Assembly (NCBI GenBank): GCA_947462115.1
Contig: CANHON010000185.1
Span: forward strand, 1-8,851
DNA length: 8,851 bases
Source: Deltaproteobacteria bacterium
GTDB lineage: Bacteria; Myxococcota_A; UBA796; UBA2385
Direction of reading: 5' to 3'
Shown here in pieces: positions 1-6,348 of the stretch. Numbering within the stretch: position 1 is the stretch's first letter; every line of letters starts with the position of its first letter. The notes under the pieces were generated by a model. That model was not told where the DNA came from. It was given only the letters and a program-made list of their open reading frames with translations, and made no database searches. The position numbers were made by a program, and so were the translations under genes.

Positions 1-424
1 CCCGCCGCTCGGCGAGGGCCGCGTCGCCCCCGGGCCAGTCCCCAGCGACAACGGCGCCGAGCGCGAGGTGGAGGACCGCCTCGGTGGGCGGCCCCAAGGG
101 CACCGCCAGATCGATGGCCCCGGCGCGCTCGGCAGCCTCCTGGGCCCAGGCCACCGCCATCGCGCCGCTGGAGGGCCGACGGATCGGCGGCCCCGGCGGG
201 GGCGGCGTGCAGCGCAGCCCGGTCATGCCCGGCCAAGCCGCCGCCCAGGTGACGACGCCAGCGAAGGGGTCGAAGGCCAAGGTGGGCGTGGCGCGGGCCC
301 AGGCGACCGGGCGACCCGCCGCGTCCACCCAGCGCAGCATGCCCTCGTTGAGCGCGAGCTCGACCGAGGCCGCCCCGCGCTTGATCAGGCGCGCCATCAA
401 CAGCTCCCCGTCGTTCTTCGCCAC
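1..424 (-). CDS. Hypothetical protein, 5' part only (cut by left window edge)
   Basis: An open frame on the minus strand runs from an in-frame stop at 463-461 to the window edge; the last 141 codons are read here. I take the GTG at 424 as start (V-A-K-N-D-G-E-L-L-M). An ATG at 397, nine codons in, is a real alternative and has a better-spaced GGGGAG. The protein is mixed alpha/beta, with segments such as LRWVDAAGRPVAWARA and FDPFAGVVTWAAAWPG, a Pro-rich stretch (PPPPGPP), then a helix MAVAWAQEAAERAG. There is no signal peptide or membrane segment, so it is probably cytoplasmic. Third codon positions are almost all G or C, which supports it over the plus-strand frames covering the same bases. 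The Trp-rich strands loosely recall small DUF6882-type domains, but I do not recognise the family with confidence. The C-terminus lies outside the window. Confidence 0.6.
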   Translation of the reverse strand, partial: MAKNDGELLMARLIKRGAASVELALNEGMLRWVDAAGRPVAWARATPTLAFDPFAGVVTWAAAWPGMTGLRCTPPPPGPPIRRPSSGAMAVAWAQEAAERAGAIDLAVPLGPPTEAVLHLALGAVVAGDWPGGDAALAERR

Positions 425-538
425 CGCTCCCCCCCGTGCGCGCCCTGCGCCTGCGCTCCTCTATCGGAGCCACCGCGGGCGCACCTGTAGCCAACCCGCG
501 CCAGCGCCGGCGGAGTTCGCGCCGCGCGACGAAAACGG

Positions 539-567
539 TTGACAGCTGGGGCCTCCGCGGGTTCAAT
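539..567 (+). promoter_or_regulatory. Sigma-70-type promoter of the alkane monooxygenase gene
   Basis: TTGACA (539-544, perfect -35) is followed by a 17-base spacer and TTCAAT (562-567, four of six matches to the -10 consensus). Transcription would start near 574, about 60 bases before the ATG at 633. A perfect -35 at ideal spacing stands out in such GC-rich DNA. The -10 overlaps the left side of the dyad at 557-588, so binding there should compete with RNA polymerase. The promoter is inferred from sequence only. Confidence 0.6.
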
Positions 568-588
568 AACGATCGTTCGATAACCCGC
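557..588. promoter_or_regulatory. Bipartite inverted repeat, probable repressor operator
   Basis: A perfect 10-bp palindrome AACGATCGTT (568-577) is flanked by perfectly complementary 7-base arms, GCGGGTT (557-563) and AACCCGC (582-588). Both pairs share one centre, between 572 and 573. The 4-base gaps (CAAT and CGAT) do not match each other. The element covers the -10 and the predicted start site, as expected for an operator bound by a dimer or pair of dimers. TetR-family repressors commonly bind sites of this shape and are known regulators of some alkB genes, but no regulator gene lies in the window, so the binding protein is unknown. A role as an RNA hairpin is less likely, because transcription should start inside the repeat. 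Confidence 0.6.
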
Positions 589-622
589 CCCGCCCACCGC
601 CCCGCCCGCGGTCCGTCCGCCC

Positions 623-626
623 GAGG
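623..626 (+). promoter_or_regulatory. Ribosome binding site of the alkB-like gene
   Basis: GAGG lies six bases before the ATG at 633. It supports that start over the overlapping out-of-frame ATG at 626, which opens a long Arg/Pro-rich shadow frame. Confidence 0.6.
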
Positions 627-632
627 TGCCCG

Positions 633-1697
633 ATGCCCGCTTGGAGCTATGCCACGATCCTGCTCATCCCCTTGATCTCGGTGGTCTGCCTGATCGTAGG
701 CGGACCGCTGACCTGGGCGGTGCCGGTGCTCGTCTTTGGCCTCGTGCCCCTCGCGGAGGCCCGGCTGCGCGGAAGCCACCACAACCTCTCCCCCGAGGCC
801 GAGGCCGGTCGCCGCGGGCGCCTGTGGGCCTACGACGCCATCATCTACGCGGCGCTCGCCCTGCACATCACCCTGCTGGCGGGCTTTCTCGTGGGGATCT
901 CGGTCGATCGATGGTCGGGCCTGGCCCTCGCCGGCGCGGTGGCGACGGTGGGCCTGAGCTGCGGCGCCATCGGCATCAACCTCGGCCACGAGCTCGGCCA
1001 CCGGCAGCGGGCCTTTCACCAGTGGGGGGCGCGCGTCGCGCTGTTCAGCAGCTTGTACCTGCACTTTCTCGTCGAACACAACCGCGGCCACCACACGCGG
1101 GTGGCCACGCCCGAGGATCCCGCCAGCTCGCGCCGCGGCGAGTGGCTGTACAGCTTCTGGCTCCGCTCGATCAGCGGCAGCTGGCGCAGCGCCTGGGCCT
1201 TGGAGGCCCGTCGCCTCGGCCTCAAGGGTCAAGGCCCGTTCTCGCCGCGCAACGAGGTGCTGACCGGCGCCATCGCCCAGGGCGGCGCGGTGCTCGGCGT
1301 GGGCCTCGCGCTCGGGCCGGCCGCGGCTGTCGCCTTCGTGGTCGTGGCGGCCCTCGGCGCCCTGCTGCTGGAGACCGTCAACTACATCGAGCACTACGGG
1401 CTGAGCCGCGGCCAGCGCCCCGACGGCCGCTACGAGCGGGTCACGCCCCTGCACTCCTGGACCAGCGATCGGCCCATCGGCCGGGCCCTGCTGTTCGAGC
1501 TCACCCGCCACGCCGACCACCACGCCAACGCCGGCCGGCCTTACCCCGTGCTGCGCCATTTTGAGGCCGCCCCGGAGCTGCCCCAGGGCTACCCGGCGAT
1601 GATGGTGCTCGCGCTCGCGCCCCCCCTGTGGTTCAAGGTCATGGACCCCCACATTGACGCCGAGCAGGCCCGTCTGCGCGAAGCCGCCGCCGCCTGA
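633..1697 (+). CDS. alkB: AlkB-type alkane 1-monooxygenase (membrane non-heme di-iron)
   Basis: This 354-residue integral membrane protein should hydroxylate the terminal carbon of medium-chain alkanes or similar chains, using O2 and electrons from rubredoxin and rubredoxin reductase. All family motifs are present in order: HELGH (119-123), EHNRGHH (148-154) followed by the VATPEDPA signature, NYIEHYG (250-256) and TRHADHHANA (291-300) followed by a YPVLRHF segment. Together they supply the nine metal-binding histidines. Hydrophobic segments lie near 8-40, 70-90, 95-117, 132-147 and 215-248, with a short one near 322-335. It is about 50 residues shorter than the Pseudomonas putida enzyme, mainly at the ends. 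There is no fused rubredoxin and no rubredoxin gene in the window, so electron partners must be encoded elsewhere. It stands alone behind its own promoter and dyad. The conserved sequence beside the second and third boxes separates it from plain fatty-acid desaturases; the true substrate is not visible. Confidence 0.93.
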   Translation: MPAWSYATILLIPLISVVCLIVGGPLTWAVPVLVFGLVPLAEARLRGSHHNLSPEAEAGRRGRLWAYDAIIYAALALHITLLAGFLVGISVDRWSGLALAGAVATVGLSCGAIGINLGHELGHRQRAFHQWGARVALFSSLYLHFLVEHNRGHHTRVATPEDPASSRRGEWLYSFWLRSISGSWRSAWALEARRLGLKGQGPFSPRNEVLTGAIAQGGAVLGVGLALGPAAAVAFVVVAALGALLLETVNYIEHYGLSRGQRPDGRYERVTPLHSWTSDRPIGRALLFELTRHADHHANAGRPYPVLRHFEAAPELPQGYPAMMVLALAPPLWFKVMDPHIDAEQARLREAAAA

Positions 1698-1786
1698 GCC
1701 GCCGCGGCCCGCCTGCCCAGCCCGAGGCAGCCGAGCCCAACGGCGACGGGACAGCCGCGCCGCTCCTGTGCGAGACTGCGGCCCCC

Positions 1787-1790
1787 GGAG
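1787..1790 (+). promoter_or_regulatory. Ribosome binding site of the SGNH hydrolase gene
   Basis: GGAG lies six bases before the ATG at 1797. It fixes the start so that the signal peptide opens the protein. Confidence 0.55.
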
Positions 1791-1796
1791 CCCTCC

Positions 1797-2804
1797 ATGC
1801 GCCTCAGCTTCTTCGCCCCCTGCCTTCTCGCGGCCTGCGCTGTGGCCTGCGCCCCGAGCGCCGATGGCGACAAGGCCCTCGACGACGCCAATCCCGATGA
1901 CAGCGGCGCGGACACCGCCGGCGAGGACGGGGCGAGCTGGGACCCCGATGCGACGATCTACGAGAATTGCTGGTCGGACCTGCGGCCGGCCGAGGCTGGC
2001 TTCCCGGTCTACGAGAACTTCGGGCTCATCCCCGGCCGCCACTGCCAAGGCAGCGACCACCAGGACATCACCGGCGTCGAGAAGCTGGTCTTCCTCGGTG
2101 ACTCCATCACCGCCGGCACCCCGCCGACGCCCTCGGACGAGATCTGGCGGGCCCGGTTCACCCTGGCGATGAAGGCCCGCTTTGGCGAAGGGCTGGAGGT
2201 CGCGGACTGCAGCGAGTTCGGCGCGCGCACCGACGACTACCTGCCCGACCAGCTCCCCCGGTGCTTTCCGGGCCCGGAGCCCAAGCGCACCCTCATCGTC
2301 AGCACCATGGGCGGCAACGACCTGTTCTCCGCCGCCAGCGCCTACACCGAGGGGCGCGGGATCGACGCCGCCCTCGCCGTCCTCGACCGGGCCGTGGGCT
2401 ACCAGCGCGAGGCCCTGCGCAGCCTGCGCGAGACCGAGGCCGAGCGCTTCCCGGCCGGCCTGTTCGTCATCACCGCCAACGTCTACGAGTTCACCGACAC
2501 CACCGGCGACCTGTCGAGCTGCCCCTTGGCCGATCAGCTCGGCTTTGGCGGCCAGGCGCGGGAGGTGACCTTCGCGACCAGCTACATGAACGCCCAGTTC
2601 GCGCAGGTCGCCGTCGAGACCGGCACCGATCTGGTGTTCATGGGCGAAGAATTCTGCGGCCACGGCTTCCACGGCGATGACCCGAGCCTGCCCTGCTACC
2701 GCGGCCCCGACACGCCGGAATTCTTCGACCTGACCTGCATCCACCCGACCTCGGCCGGCCACGAGAAGCTCAGCGAGATGTTCACCGCCGTCGTCGATGG
2801 CTGA
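1797..2804 (+). CDS. SGNH/GDSL-family hydrolase lipoprotein
   Basis: This 335-residue protein begins with a short lipoprotein signal (MRLSFFAPCLLAAC); Cys14 in LAAC is the likeliest lipidated residue, with Cys18 as alternative. An Asp/Gly/Ala-rich linker follows (about 19-52), then an SGNH hydrolase fold. Block I is FLGDSITAG with nucleophile Ser103; block II is around Gly142 (SEFGAR); block III is MGGND (171-175) with oxyanion residue Asn174; block V is IHPTSAGH with His316. The family cleaves ester bonds of acyl, acetyl or carbohydrate-ester substrates; which one is not visible. The usual acid three residues before the His is Thr313 here, while Asp311 lies five before, so a shifted acid or a Ser-His dyad is possible. 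Eight cysteines lie beyond the linker (58, 83, 138, 156, 242, 287, 300, 314), suggesting disulfides and an exported location. It follows alkB by 99 bp and could be co-transcribed, but no functional link is evident. It is convergent with the next gene, 45 bp away. Confidence 0.85.
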   Translation: MRLSFFAPCLLAACAVACAPSADGDKALDDANPDDSGADTAGEDGASWDPDATIYENCWSDLRPAEAGFPVYENFGLIPGRHCQGSDHQDITGVEKLVFLGDSITAGTPPTPSDEIWRARFTLAMKARFGEGLEVADCSEFGARTDDYLPDQLPRCFPGPEPKRTLIVSTMGGNDLFSAASAYTEGRGIDAALAVLDRAVGYQREALRSLRETEAERFPAGLFVITANVYEFTDTTGDLSSCPLADQLGFGGQAREVTFATSYMNAQFAQVAVETGTDLVFMGEEFCGHGFHGDDPSLPCYRGPDTPEFFDLTCIHPTSAGHEKLSEMFTAVVDG

Positions 2805-2849
2805 GCGGGATCGGCTCCAGCACGCCACCTCCAGCGAGGGCGCGCGGCT

Positions 2850-4355
2850 TTAGCGGGTGGTGCAGCGCTGCAGGCCGGCGCGGCAGGCCACCGTCACCGT
2901 CTGCCCAGCCCGCACCTCGACCCGGCCGGCGGACACCGGCGCCCCGCCGTCGAAGCTGACCCGCAGCTCGTAGCTGCCGACGGGCACCACCCCGGGGCCG
3001 TGGCTCGCGCCGCCGGAGACCAAGCGGACCTTGGCGCGGTCGCCGGTGACGAGGACCCGGCCGGTCGGCGCTTCGGGCTCGGGGGCCGGGCGGGGCTCCG
3101 GCACGGGCTCCGGCTCGGGCGCGGGCGCAGGGGCGGGGCTCCGGCGCGGCTTGGGGCTGCGGGCGCTGCTGGGCGCGGGCCCCGGCTCCAGCGCCACCGG
3201 AGCCTCGGGCTCCTCCTCCGCCAAGGCGGCGGCCCCGCCGGCCCCCGCGTCAGCAACAGCGTCGTCGGCGCCATTCTCAGCGTCGTCAACCTCAGGCGGA
3301 TCGCCCTCGGGCTCGGCCAGGGCCGAGGGGTCGCCGCGGGGGGCGGTCGCCGGTGCGGCTTCGGTGTTGCCTTCAGTGTTGGCTTCGGTGTTGGCTTCGG
3401 TCTCGGCCGCCGCGTGCGCCGCCGGGTCCGCTGCGCGCAGGCGGGGGCCGAACAGCCGGTAGCCGACGAGGCCGAGCCCGAGCACCAAGGCGGCGCCCAC
3501 CGCCGCGGCCGCGAGGCCCACCAGCAGGGGCGCGGGGCCGTGGGCCACCGGCGGGCGGGGCGCGGCCTCCGCCGGGGGCGCGGGCGTAGCGGCCGCTGCG
3601 GGCAGGTTGGGCACGAAGCGGGTCGGCCCCTCCAGGTCGTGATCACCGTGCAGCGGGGCACCTTGCTCGGGACCGGCGCTGGCCTCGGGGGGCGATGCGG
3701 CCGCGCGTGCGCCGAGGGCCCCGCCGCCGAGCCGGGCCGCCGCCGCCAACAGGGCCGCCGCGACCACCGCCGCGTCCGGCCGCGGGGCCCCGGGCGGGCC
3801 GATCGCCGCCGCCACGGTCTGAAACAGGGCGGGCTCCGGGGCGGCGGCCCACAGCGCCGCGGCCTGCTCCCGCTGCCAGTCGGCCTCGTCGAGGCCCGGG
3901 GGCGGCCGGGCGGCGGGCCCGCCGAGCAGGTGCAGGCAGAGGCCGCAGGCCCAGCGCAGCGCGCCCTCGGCCTCGCGGACCGGCGCGCCGAGCAAGTCGA
4001 AGGTGATGTACACCACGCCATCTTCGTCGATGACCACGCAGAGCGCGTCGGCGCAGCCCGGCGGCGGCGGGGCTGGGGCGGCGCAGAGGGCGGCCCCGAT
4101 CGCGAGCGCCTCCGCCGGATCGAGCGGGCCGCGGGCCAGCAGGGCGCCCAGCGGACGGCCGCGCAGGCCGGGGGCCGACCGCCAGGCCCGACCGGCCGGG
4201 CCCTCCACCGGACCAAAACCCGGCAGCGGGGGCGGCGGGCCGTCGACCCGCTGCAGCGCGCCGAGGCCCTCGCCCGCGGCGTAGATCCAGCCGCCGGGGG
4301 CCCAGCCCACGGTGAGCCCGATCCGGCGGTCCGCGGCGGTCCCACGCTCGGCCAT
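2850..4355 (-). CDS. Membrane pseudokinase-like protein with PEGA-like C-terminal domain
   Basis: The 501-residue protein starts at ATG 4355, fixed by a strong AAGGAGG seven bases upstream; the same frame stays open farther upstream but has no such signal. Residues 1-215 follow the order of a Ser/Thr kinase in degenerate form. GRPLGALLARGPLDPAEAL (66-84) looks like the alphaD-alphaE region, VVIDEDGVVYITFDLLG (107-123) like the strand pair before DFG, ALRWACGLCLHLLGG (132-146) like the helix after the activation segment, and RPDAAVVAAALLAA (192-205) like the C-lobe end. I find no glycine loop, catalytic Lys, HRD or DFG, so it should be catalytically dead. A Pro/Ala linker, one membrane helix (about 274-299), a Glu/Asn/Thr repeat, an acidic stretch and a Pro-Glu stretch follow. 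The end (431-501) resembles the PEGA-like beta domain of myxobacterial kinase C-termini and carries Cys491 and Cys498. The likely topology is kinase-like part in the cytoplasm and PEGA-like part outside. The pseudokinase reading is inference from motif order; the membrane helix and C-terminal domain are clearer. Confidence 0.7.
   Translation of the reverse strand: MAERGTAADRRIGLTVGWAPGGWIYAAGEGLGALQRVDGPPPPLPGFGPVEGPAGRAWRSAPGLRGRPLGALLARGPLDPAEALAIGAALCAAPAPPPPGCADALCVVIDEDGVVYITFDLLGAPVREAEGALRWACGLCLHLLGGPAARPPPGLDEADWQREQAAALWAAAPEPALFQTVAAAIGPPGAPRPDAAVVAAALLAAAARLGGGALGARAAASPPEASAGPEQGAPLHGDHDLEGPTRFVPNLPAAAATPAPPAEAAPRPPVAHGPAPLLVGLAAAAVGAALVLGLGLVGYRLFGPRLRAADPAAHAAAETEANTEANTEGNTEAAPATAPRGDPSALAEPEGDPPEVDDAENGADDAVADAGAGGAAALAEEEPEAPVALEPGPAPSSARSPKPRRSPAPAPAPEPEPVPEPRPAPEPEAPTGRVLVTGDRAKVRLVSGGASHGPGVVPVGSYELRVSFDGGAPVSAGRVEVRAGQTVTVACRAGLQRCTTR
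3360..3401 (-). repeat. Tandem 12-bp coding repeat (Thr-Glu-Ala-Asn)
   Basis: Three and a half copies of a 12-base unit encode residues 319-332 of the pseudokinase-like protein (TEAN, TEAN, TEGN, TE). The repeat lies just after the membrane helix, at the start of the presumed extracytoplasmic linker. It is in frame, so gain or loss of copies would change only linker length. Confidence 0.7.
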
Positions 4356-4362
4356 CCCTGCC

Positions 4363-4369
4363 CCTCCTT
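4363..4369 (-). promoter_or_regulatory. Strong Shine-Dalgarno that sets the pseudokinase start
   Basis: Read on the minus strand, AAGGAGG lies seven bases before the ATG at 4355. It is the best ribosome binding site in the window and argues for the 501-residue product over a 651-residue one opening at 4805, which would overlap the neighbouring gene. Confidence 0.75.
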
Positions 4370-4495
4370 GGCGTCCACGCCCCCGCGCGCCGCGCCCGGC
4401 CCCTATGCCGCCGCCGACCGCCGCGCGCGCCCCCGCGGCCGATCCGCCCCAGCCGCGCGCCCCCCGTGCTAGGGGCGCCCGACGGAGCGCCCGCC

Positions 4496-4516
4496 ATGCC
4501 CGCAGCCCCTCGATGA
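4496..4516 (+). CDS. Possible six-codon leader ORF overlapping the next start
   Basis: ATG at 4496 opens the peptide M-P-A-A-P-R and stops at TGA 4514-4516, which overlaps the ATG at 4513 (ATGA). A good GGAG lies at 4484-4487, eight bases before this ATG, whereas the ATG at 4513 has no Shine-Dalgarno at normal distance. Translation of the short frame could therefore deliver ribosomes to the longer gene. It may also be chance, with initiation at 4513 occurring another way. Confidence 0.25.
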   Translation: MPAAPR

Positions 4517-5265
4517 CCGCGCCCCCCTCGCCCGCCCGCCCCGCGCGGGGCCCTTGGCCGCAGCTCCGGGCCGTCTTGGTGCTGCTGCACGTGATCGCGG
4601 TGGTGCTCGGCGCGCTACCGGCCCCGAGCGGCGGCATGAGCCGGGCCGCCTGGCGGGACCCCACCGTGCAGGACGAGTTTGACGCCTGGCGCGGCAAGCT
4701 CGCCGCCCTCGGCTGGTCGATGAGCCCCGAGGCCTTCGAGGAGGGCCTGTGGACGCTCGGCAGCGAGCTGATGGCCGTCCGCAGCCGCGCCCTGCGCCCC
4801 TTCAAGCACTACTACCGCTACGCCGGCACCACGCAGAGCTGGCGCATGTTCGTGGCGCCGCACCGCTACCCCGCCCGCCTGTTCATCGACGCCCGCGAGG
4901 ACGGCGTGTGGTTCAATATTTTCGAGGAGGGCGCCCCCGGCCCCGACTGGCGGCAGTCCCAGCTCGAGCAGGACCGGTTCCGCTCGGCCCTGTTCCGCTA
5001 CTCCTGGCCCAACTACAGCCGATCCTACGGCCAATTCTCCCGCTGGGTCGCCAAGGAGGTGGCCATCGACTACCCCGAGGCCGACGCGGTGCGCCTGCGG
5101 TGGTTCAAGTACAAGACCCTGTCCCCCGAGGACGCGGGCCGGGGGCTGGAGCCAGAGGGAGAGTTCATCTACATCAAGACCTTGCCCACCGTTCGCGGCG
5201 AGCCCCGCGCCAGCCAGGCCGCGCCGGCCCCCGCCGCCGCCCCGACGCCCCAGGTCCAGCCATGA
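4513..5265 (+). CDS. Single-pass membrane protein, partner of the HTTM protein
   Basis: This is a 250-residue protein I cannot place in a named family. I choose ATG 4513 because it puts a Pro/Arg-rich start directly before one membrane helix (about 18-36); the frame stays open upstream to ATG 4312, but that extension is Arg/Pro-rich and lies across the divergent gene's start. After the helix comes a soluble domain, probably outside the membrane, rich in aromatic residues: FKHYYRYAGTTQSWRMFVAP (97-116), FIDAREDGVWFNIFEEG (124-140) and FRYSWPNYSRSYGQFSRWVA (161-180). An Ala/Pro-rich tail ends it (234-250). The helix plus a Gln-Ser-Trp-Arg-Met-Phe motif recalls DUF5819-type proteins encoded beside HTTM genes, and the arrangement recalls SdpA beside SdpB. 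Its TGA overlaps the next ATG, so the two products are probably made together and may form a complex. No catalytic motif is evident. Confidence 0.8.
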   Translation: MTAPPSPARPARGPWPQLRAVLVLLHVIAVVLGALPAPSGGMSRAAWRDPTVQDEFDAWRGKLAALGWSMSPEAFEEGLWTLGSELMAVRSRALRPFKHYYRYAGTTQSWRMFVAPHRYPARLFIDAREDGVWFNIFEEGAPGPDWRQSQLEQDRFRSALFRYSWPNYSRSYGQFSRWVAKEVAIDYPEADAVRLRWFKYKTLSPEDAGRGLEPEGEFIYIKTLPTVRGEPRASQAAPAPAAAPTPQVQP

Positions 5266-6260
5266 GCCGGGGTCCCTGGGCGCGCTGGGTGGGCCTGCTG
5301 TCGGCGCGCGAGGCCCCGGAGTCCCTGGCCCTGCTGCGCGTGCTCCTCGGCCTGTGCATGCTGCACGCCATCGGCAGCGTCGCCTTCACCGGCACCTGGG
5401 CGCTGGTCTGGGTGGACGCGAGCGACGGCGGCTACAAAGAGATGGGCGAGCTGCCCTGGCTGGTGGCGGCGCTCGGCGGGGCCAGCCGGGCGGTCATCGG
5501 CGGGCTCATCGCGGCCGGGCTCACGGCGGCGATCAGCCTGACGGTGGGGCTGTTCTCGCGGCTCTCGGCCTTCGCCTTGCTGCAGATCTTCATGGCGCTC
5601 GGCGACACCAACCCCCACACCGGCGGCAGCTACGACGTGCTCATCAGCAACGCGCTGTGGCTGCTCGTTCTCGCCGACAGCGGCGCCACCGGCTCGGTGG
5701 ACGCGCGCATCCGGGCTCGGTGGCGCCCGTCGCCCCCGCCGATCACCGTCCCCGCCTGGCCCCGCTACCTCGTGATCGGCCAGCTGCTCACCATGTACGC
5801 CTCGACCGGCCTGCAGAAGGTGAGCGCCTCGTGGGTGCCCGGCGGCGACCTGAGCGCCCTCTACTACATCCTTCAGCAGCCCACTTGGCAGCGCATCGAC
5901 ATGCGGTGGGCCGCGCCCCTGTTCCCGCTGACCCAGCTCGCCACGCTCGGCACCTGGCTGTTTGAGGTCGGCGCGCCGAGCCTGCTGCTGGTGCTGTGGA
6001 TGCGCCGCACCCGCGCCCGCCCGGGTCGCCTCCGGGCCCTGAGCAACCGGCTGCGCTTGCGCGACCTGTTCATCGTAGTCGGCCTCGCGATGCACGCCGG
6101 CATCGCTATTTTGATGGAGGTCGGACCTTTTAGCTTCGTCTCGATGGCCCTCTACGCCGCCCTGCTTCACCCCGACGAGGCCCGCCCGCTGTTCGACCGG
6201 CTCTTGCGCCCTTTTGGACGGGCGCCTCGCGGCAAAACAGCCCAAACAGGCCAGGATTGA
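5262..6260 (+). CDS. HTTM-domain membrane protein (vitamin-K-dependent-carboxylase-like)
   Basis: This 332-residue multipass protein has hydrophobic segments near 22-43, 64-97, 100-114, 127-139, 168-182, 216-246, 268-286 and 288-303. It fits the HTTM family, which includes the membrane part of vitamin-K-dependent gamma-carboxylase and Bacillus SdpB. Typical features are an Arg in the first helix (LALLRVLLG), THTGG-like polar residues between helices (Asn117 to Tyr124), TGLQKVSASWVPGGDLSALYY with Lys186 where the family has its conserved lysine, a FEVGAPSLLL helix with Glu235, and MHAGIAILMEVGPFSF with His278. In the eukaryotic enzyme the matching lysine is the proposed base for vitamin K oxidation; whether this protein is an enzyme is unknown. 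The lumenal carboxylase half is absent, as in most bacterial HTTM proteins. The start overlaps the stop of the upstream gene by four bases and has no Shine-Dalgarno, indicating translational coupling. Confidence 0.85.
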   Translation: MSRGPWARWVGLLSAREAPESLALLRVLLGLCMLHAIGSVAFTGTWALVWVDASDGGYKEMGELPWLVAALGGASRAVIGGLIAAGLTAAISLTVGLFSRLSAFALLQIFMALGDTNPHTGGSYDVLISNALWLLVLADSGATGSVDARIRARWRPSPPPITVPAWPRYLVIGQLLTMYASTGLQKVSASWVPGGDLSALYYILQQPTWQRIDMRWAAPLFPLTQLATLGTWLFEVGAPSLLLVLWMRRTRARPGRLRALSNRLRLRDLFIVVGLAMHAGIAILMEVGPFSFVSMALYAALLHPDEARPLFDRLLRPFGRAPRGKTAQTGQD

Positions 6261-6348
6261 GCGCCCCTCGCCCCTGATCCAGCCCAGGCTGAGCCCTTTT
6301 GGGGCACAAAGCGCGACCATAGCCTCGCCCGGACGGGCCACGGATCCG

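Noticed and set aside
68..542. Two overlapping plus-strand open frames of 140 and 152 codons
   Set aside because: Their products are Arg/Pro/Ala-rich and lack strand-helix patterning. They lie opposite the minus-strand frame at 1-424, which has better G/C third positions and a protein-like composition.
1713..1730. Hairpin CTGCC with an 8-base loop and GGCAG after alkB
   Set aside because: The stem is short, the loop long and no T tract follows, so it is not evidence that alkB transcription stops before the SGNH gene.
3000..4472. 490-codon plus-strand open frame opposite the pseudokinase gene
   Set aside because: The translation is a Gly/Arg-rich low-complexity string typical of antisense reading in GC-rich DNA. 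The minus-strand gene has a strong ribosome binding site, a membrane helix and a recognisable C-terminal domain.
4356..4805. N-terminal extension of the pseudokinase-like gene to ATG 4805
   Set aside because: It would overlap the HTTM partner gene by almost 300 bases, has low-complexity Arg/Gly content, and ignores the AAGGAGG at 4363-4369.
6293..6305. Hairpin GCCC-TTTTG-GGGC between the HTTM and DUF423 stops as a terminator
   Set aside because: The stem is only four pairs and no run of T follows on either strand. Convergent genes make termination here likely, but this hairpin does not show it.
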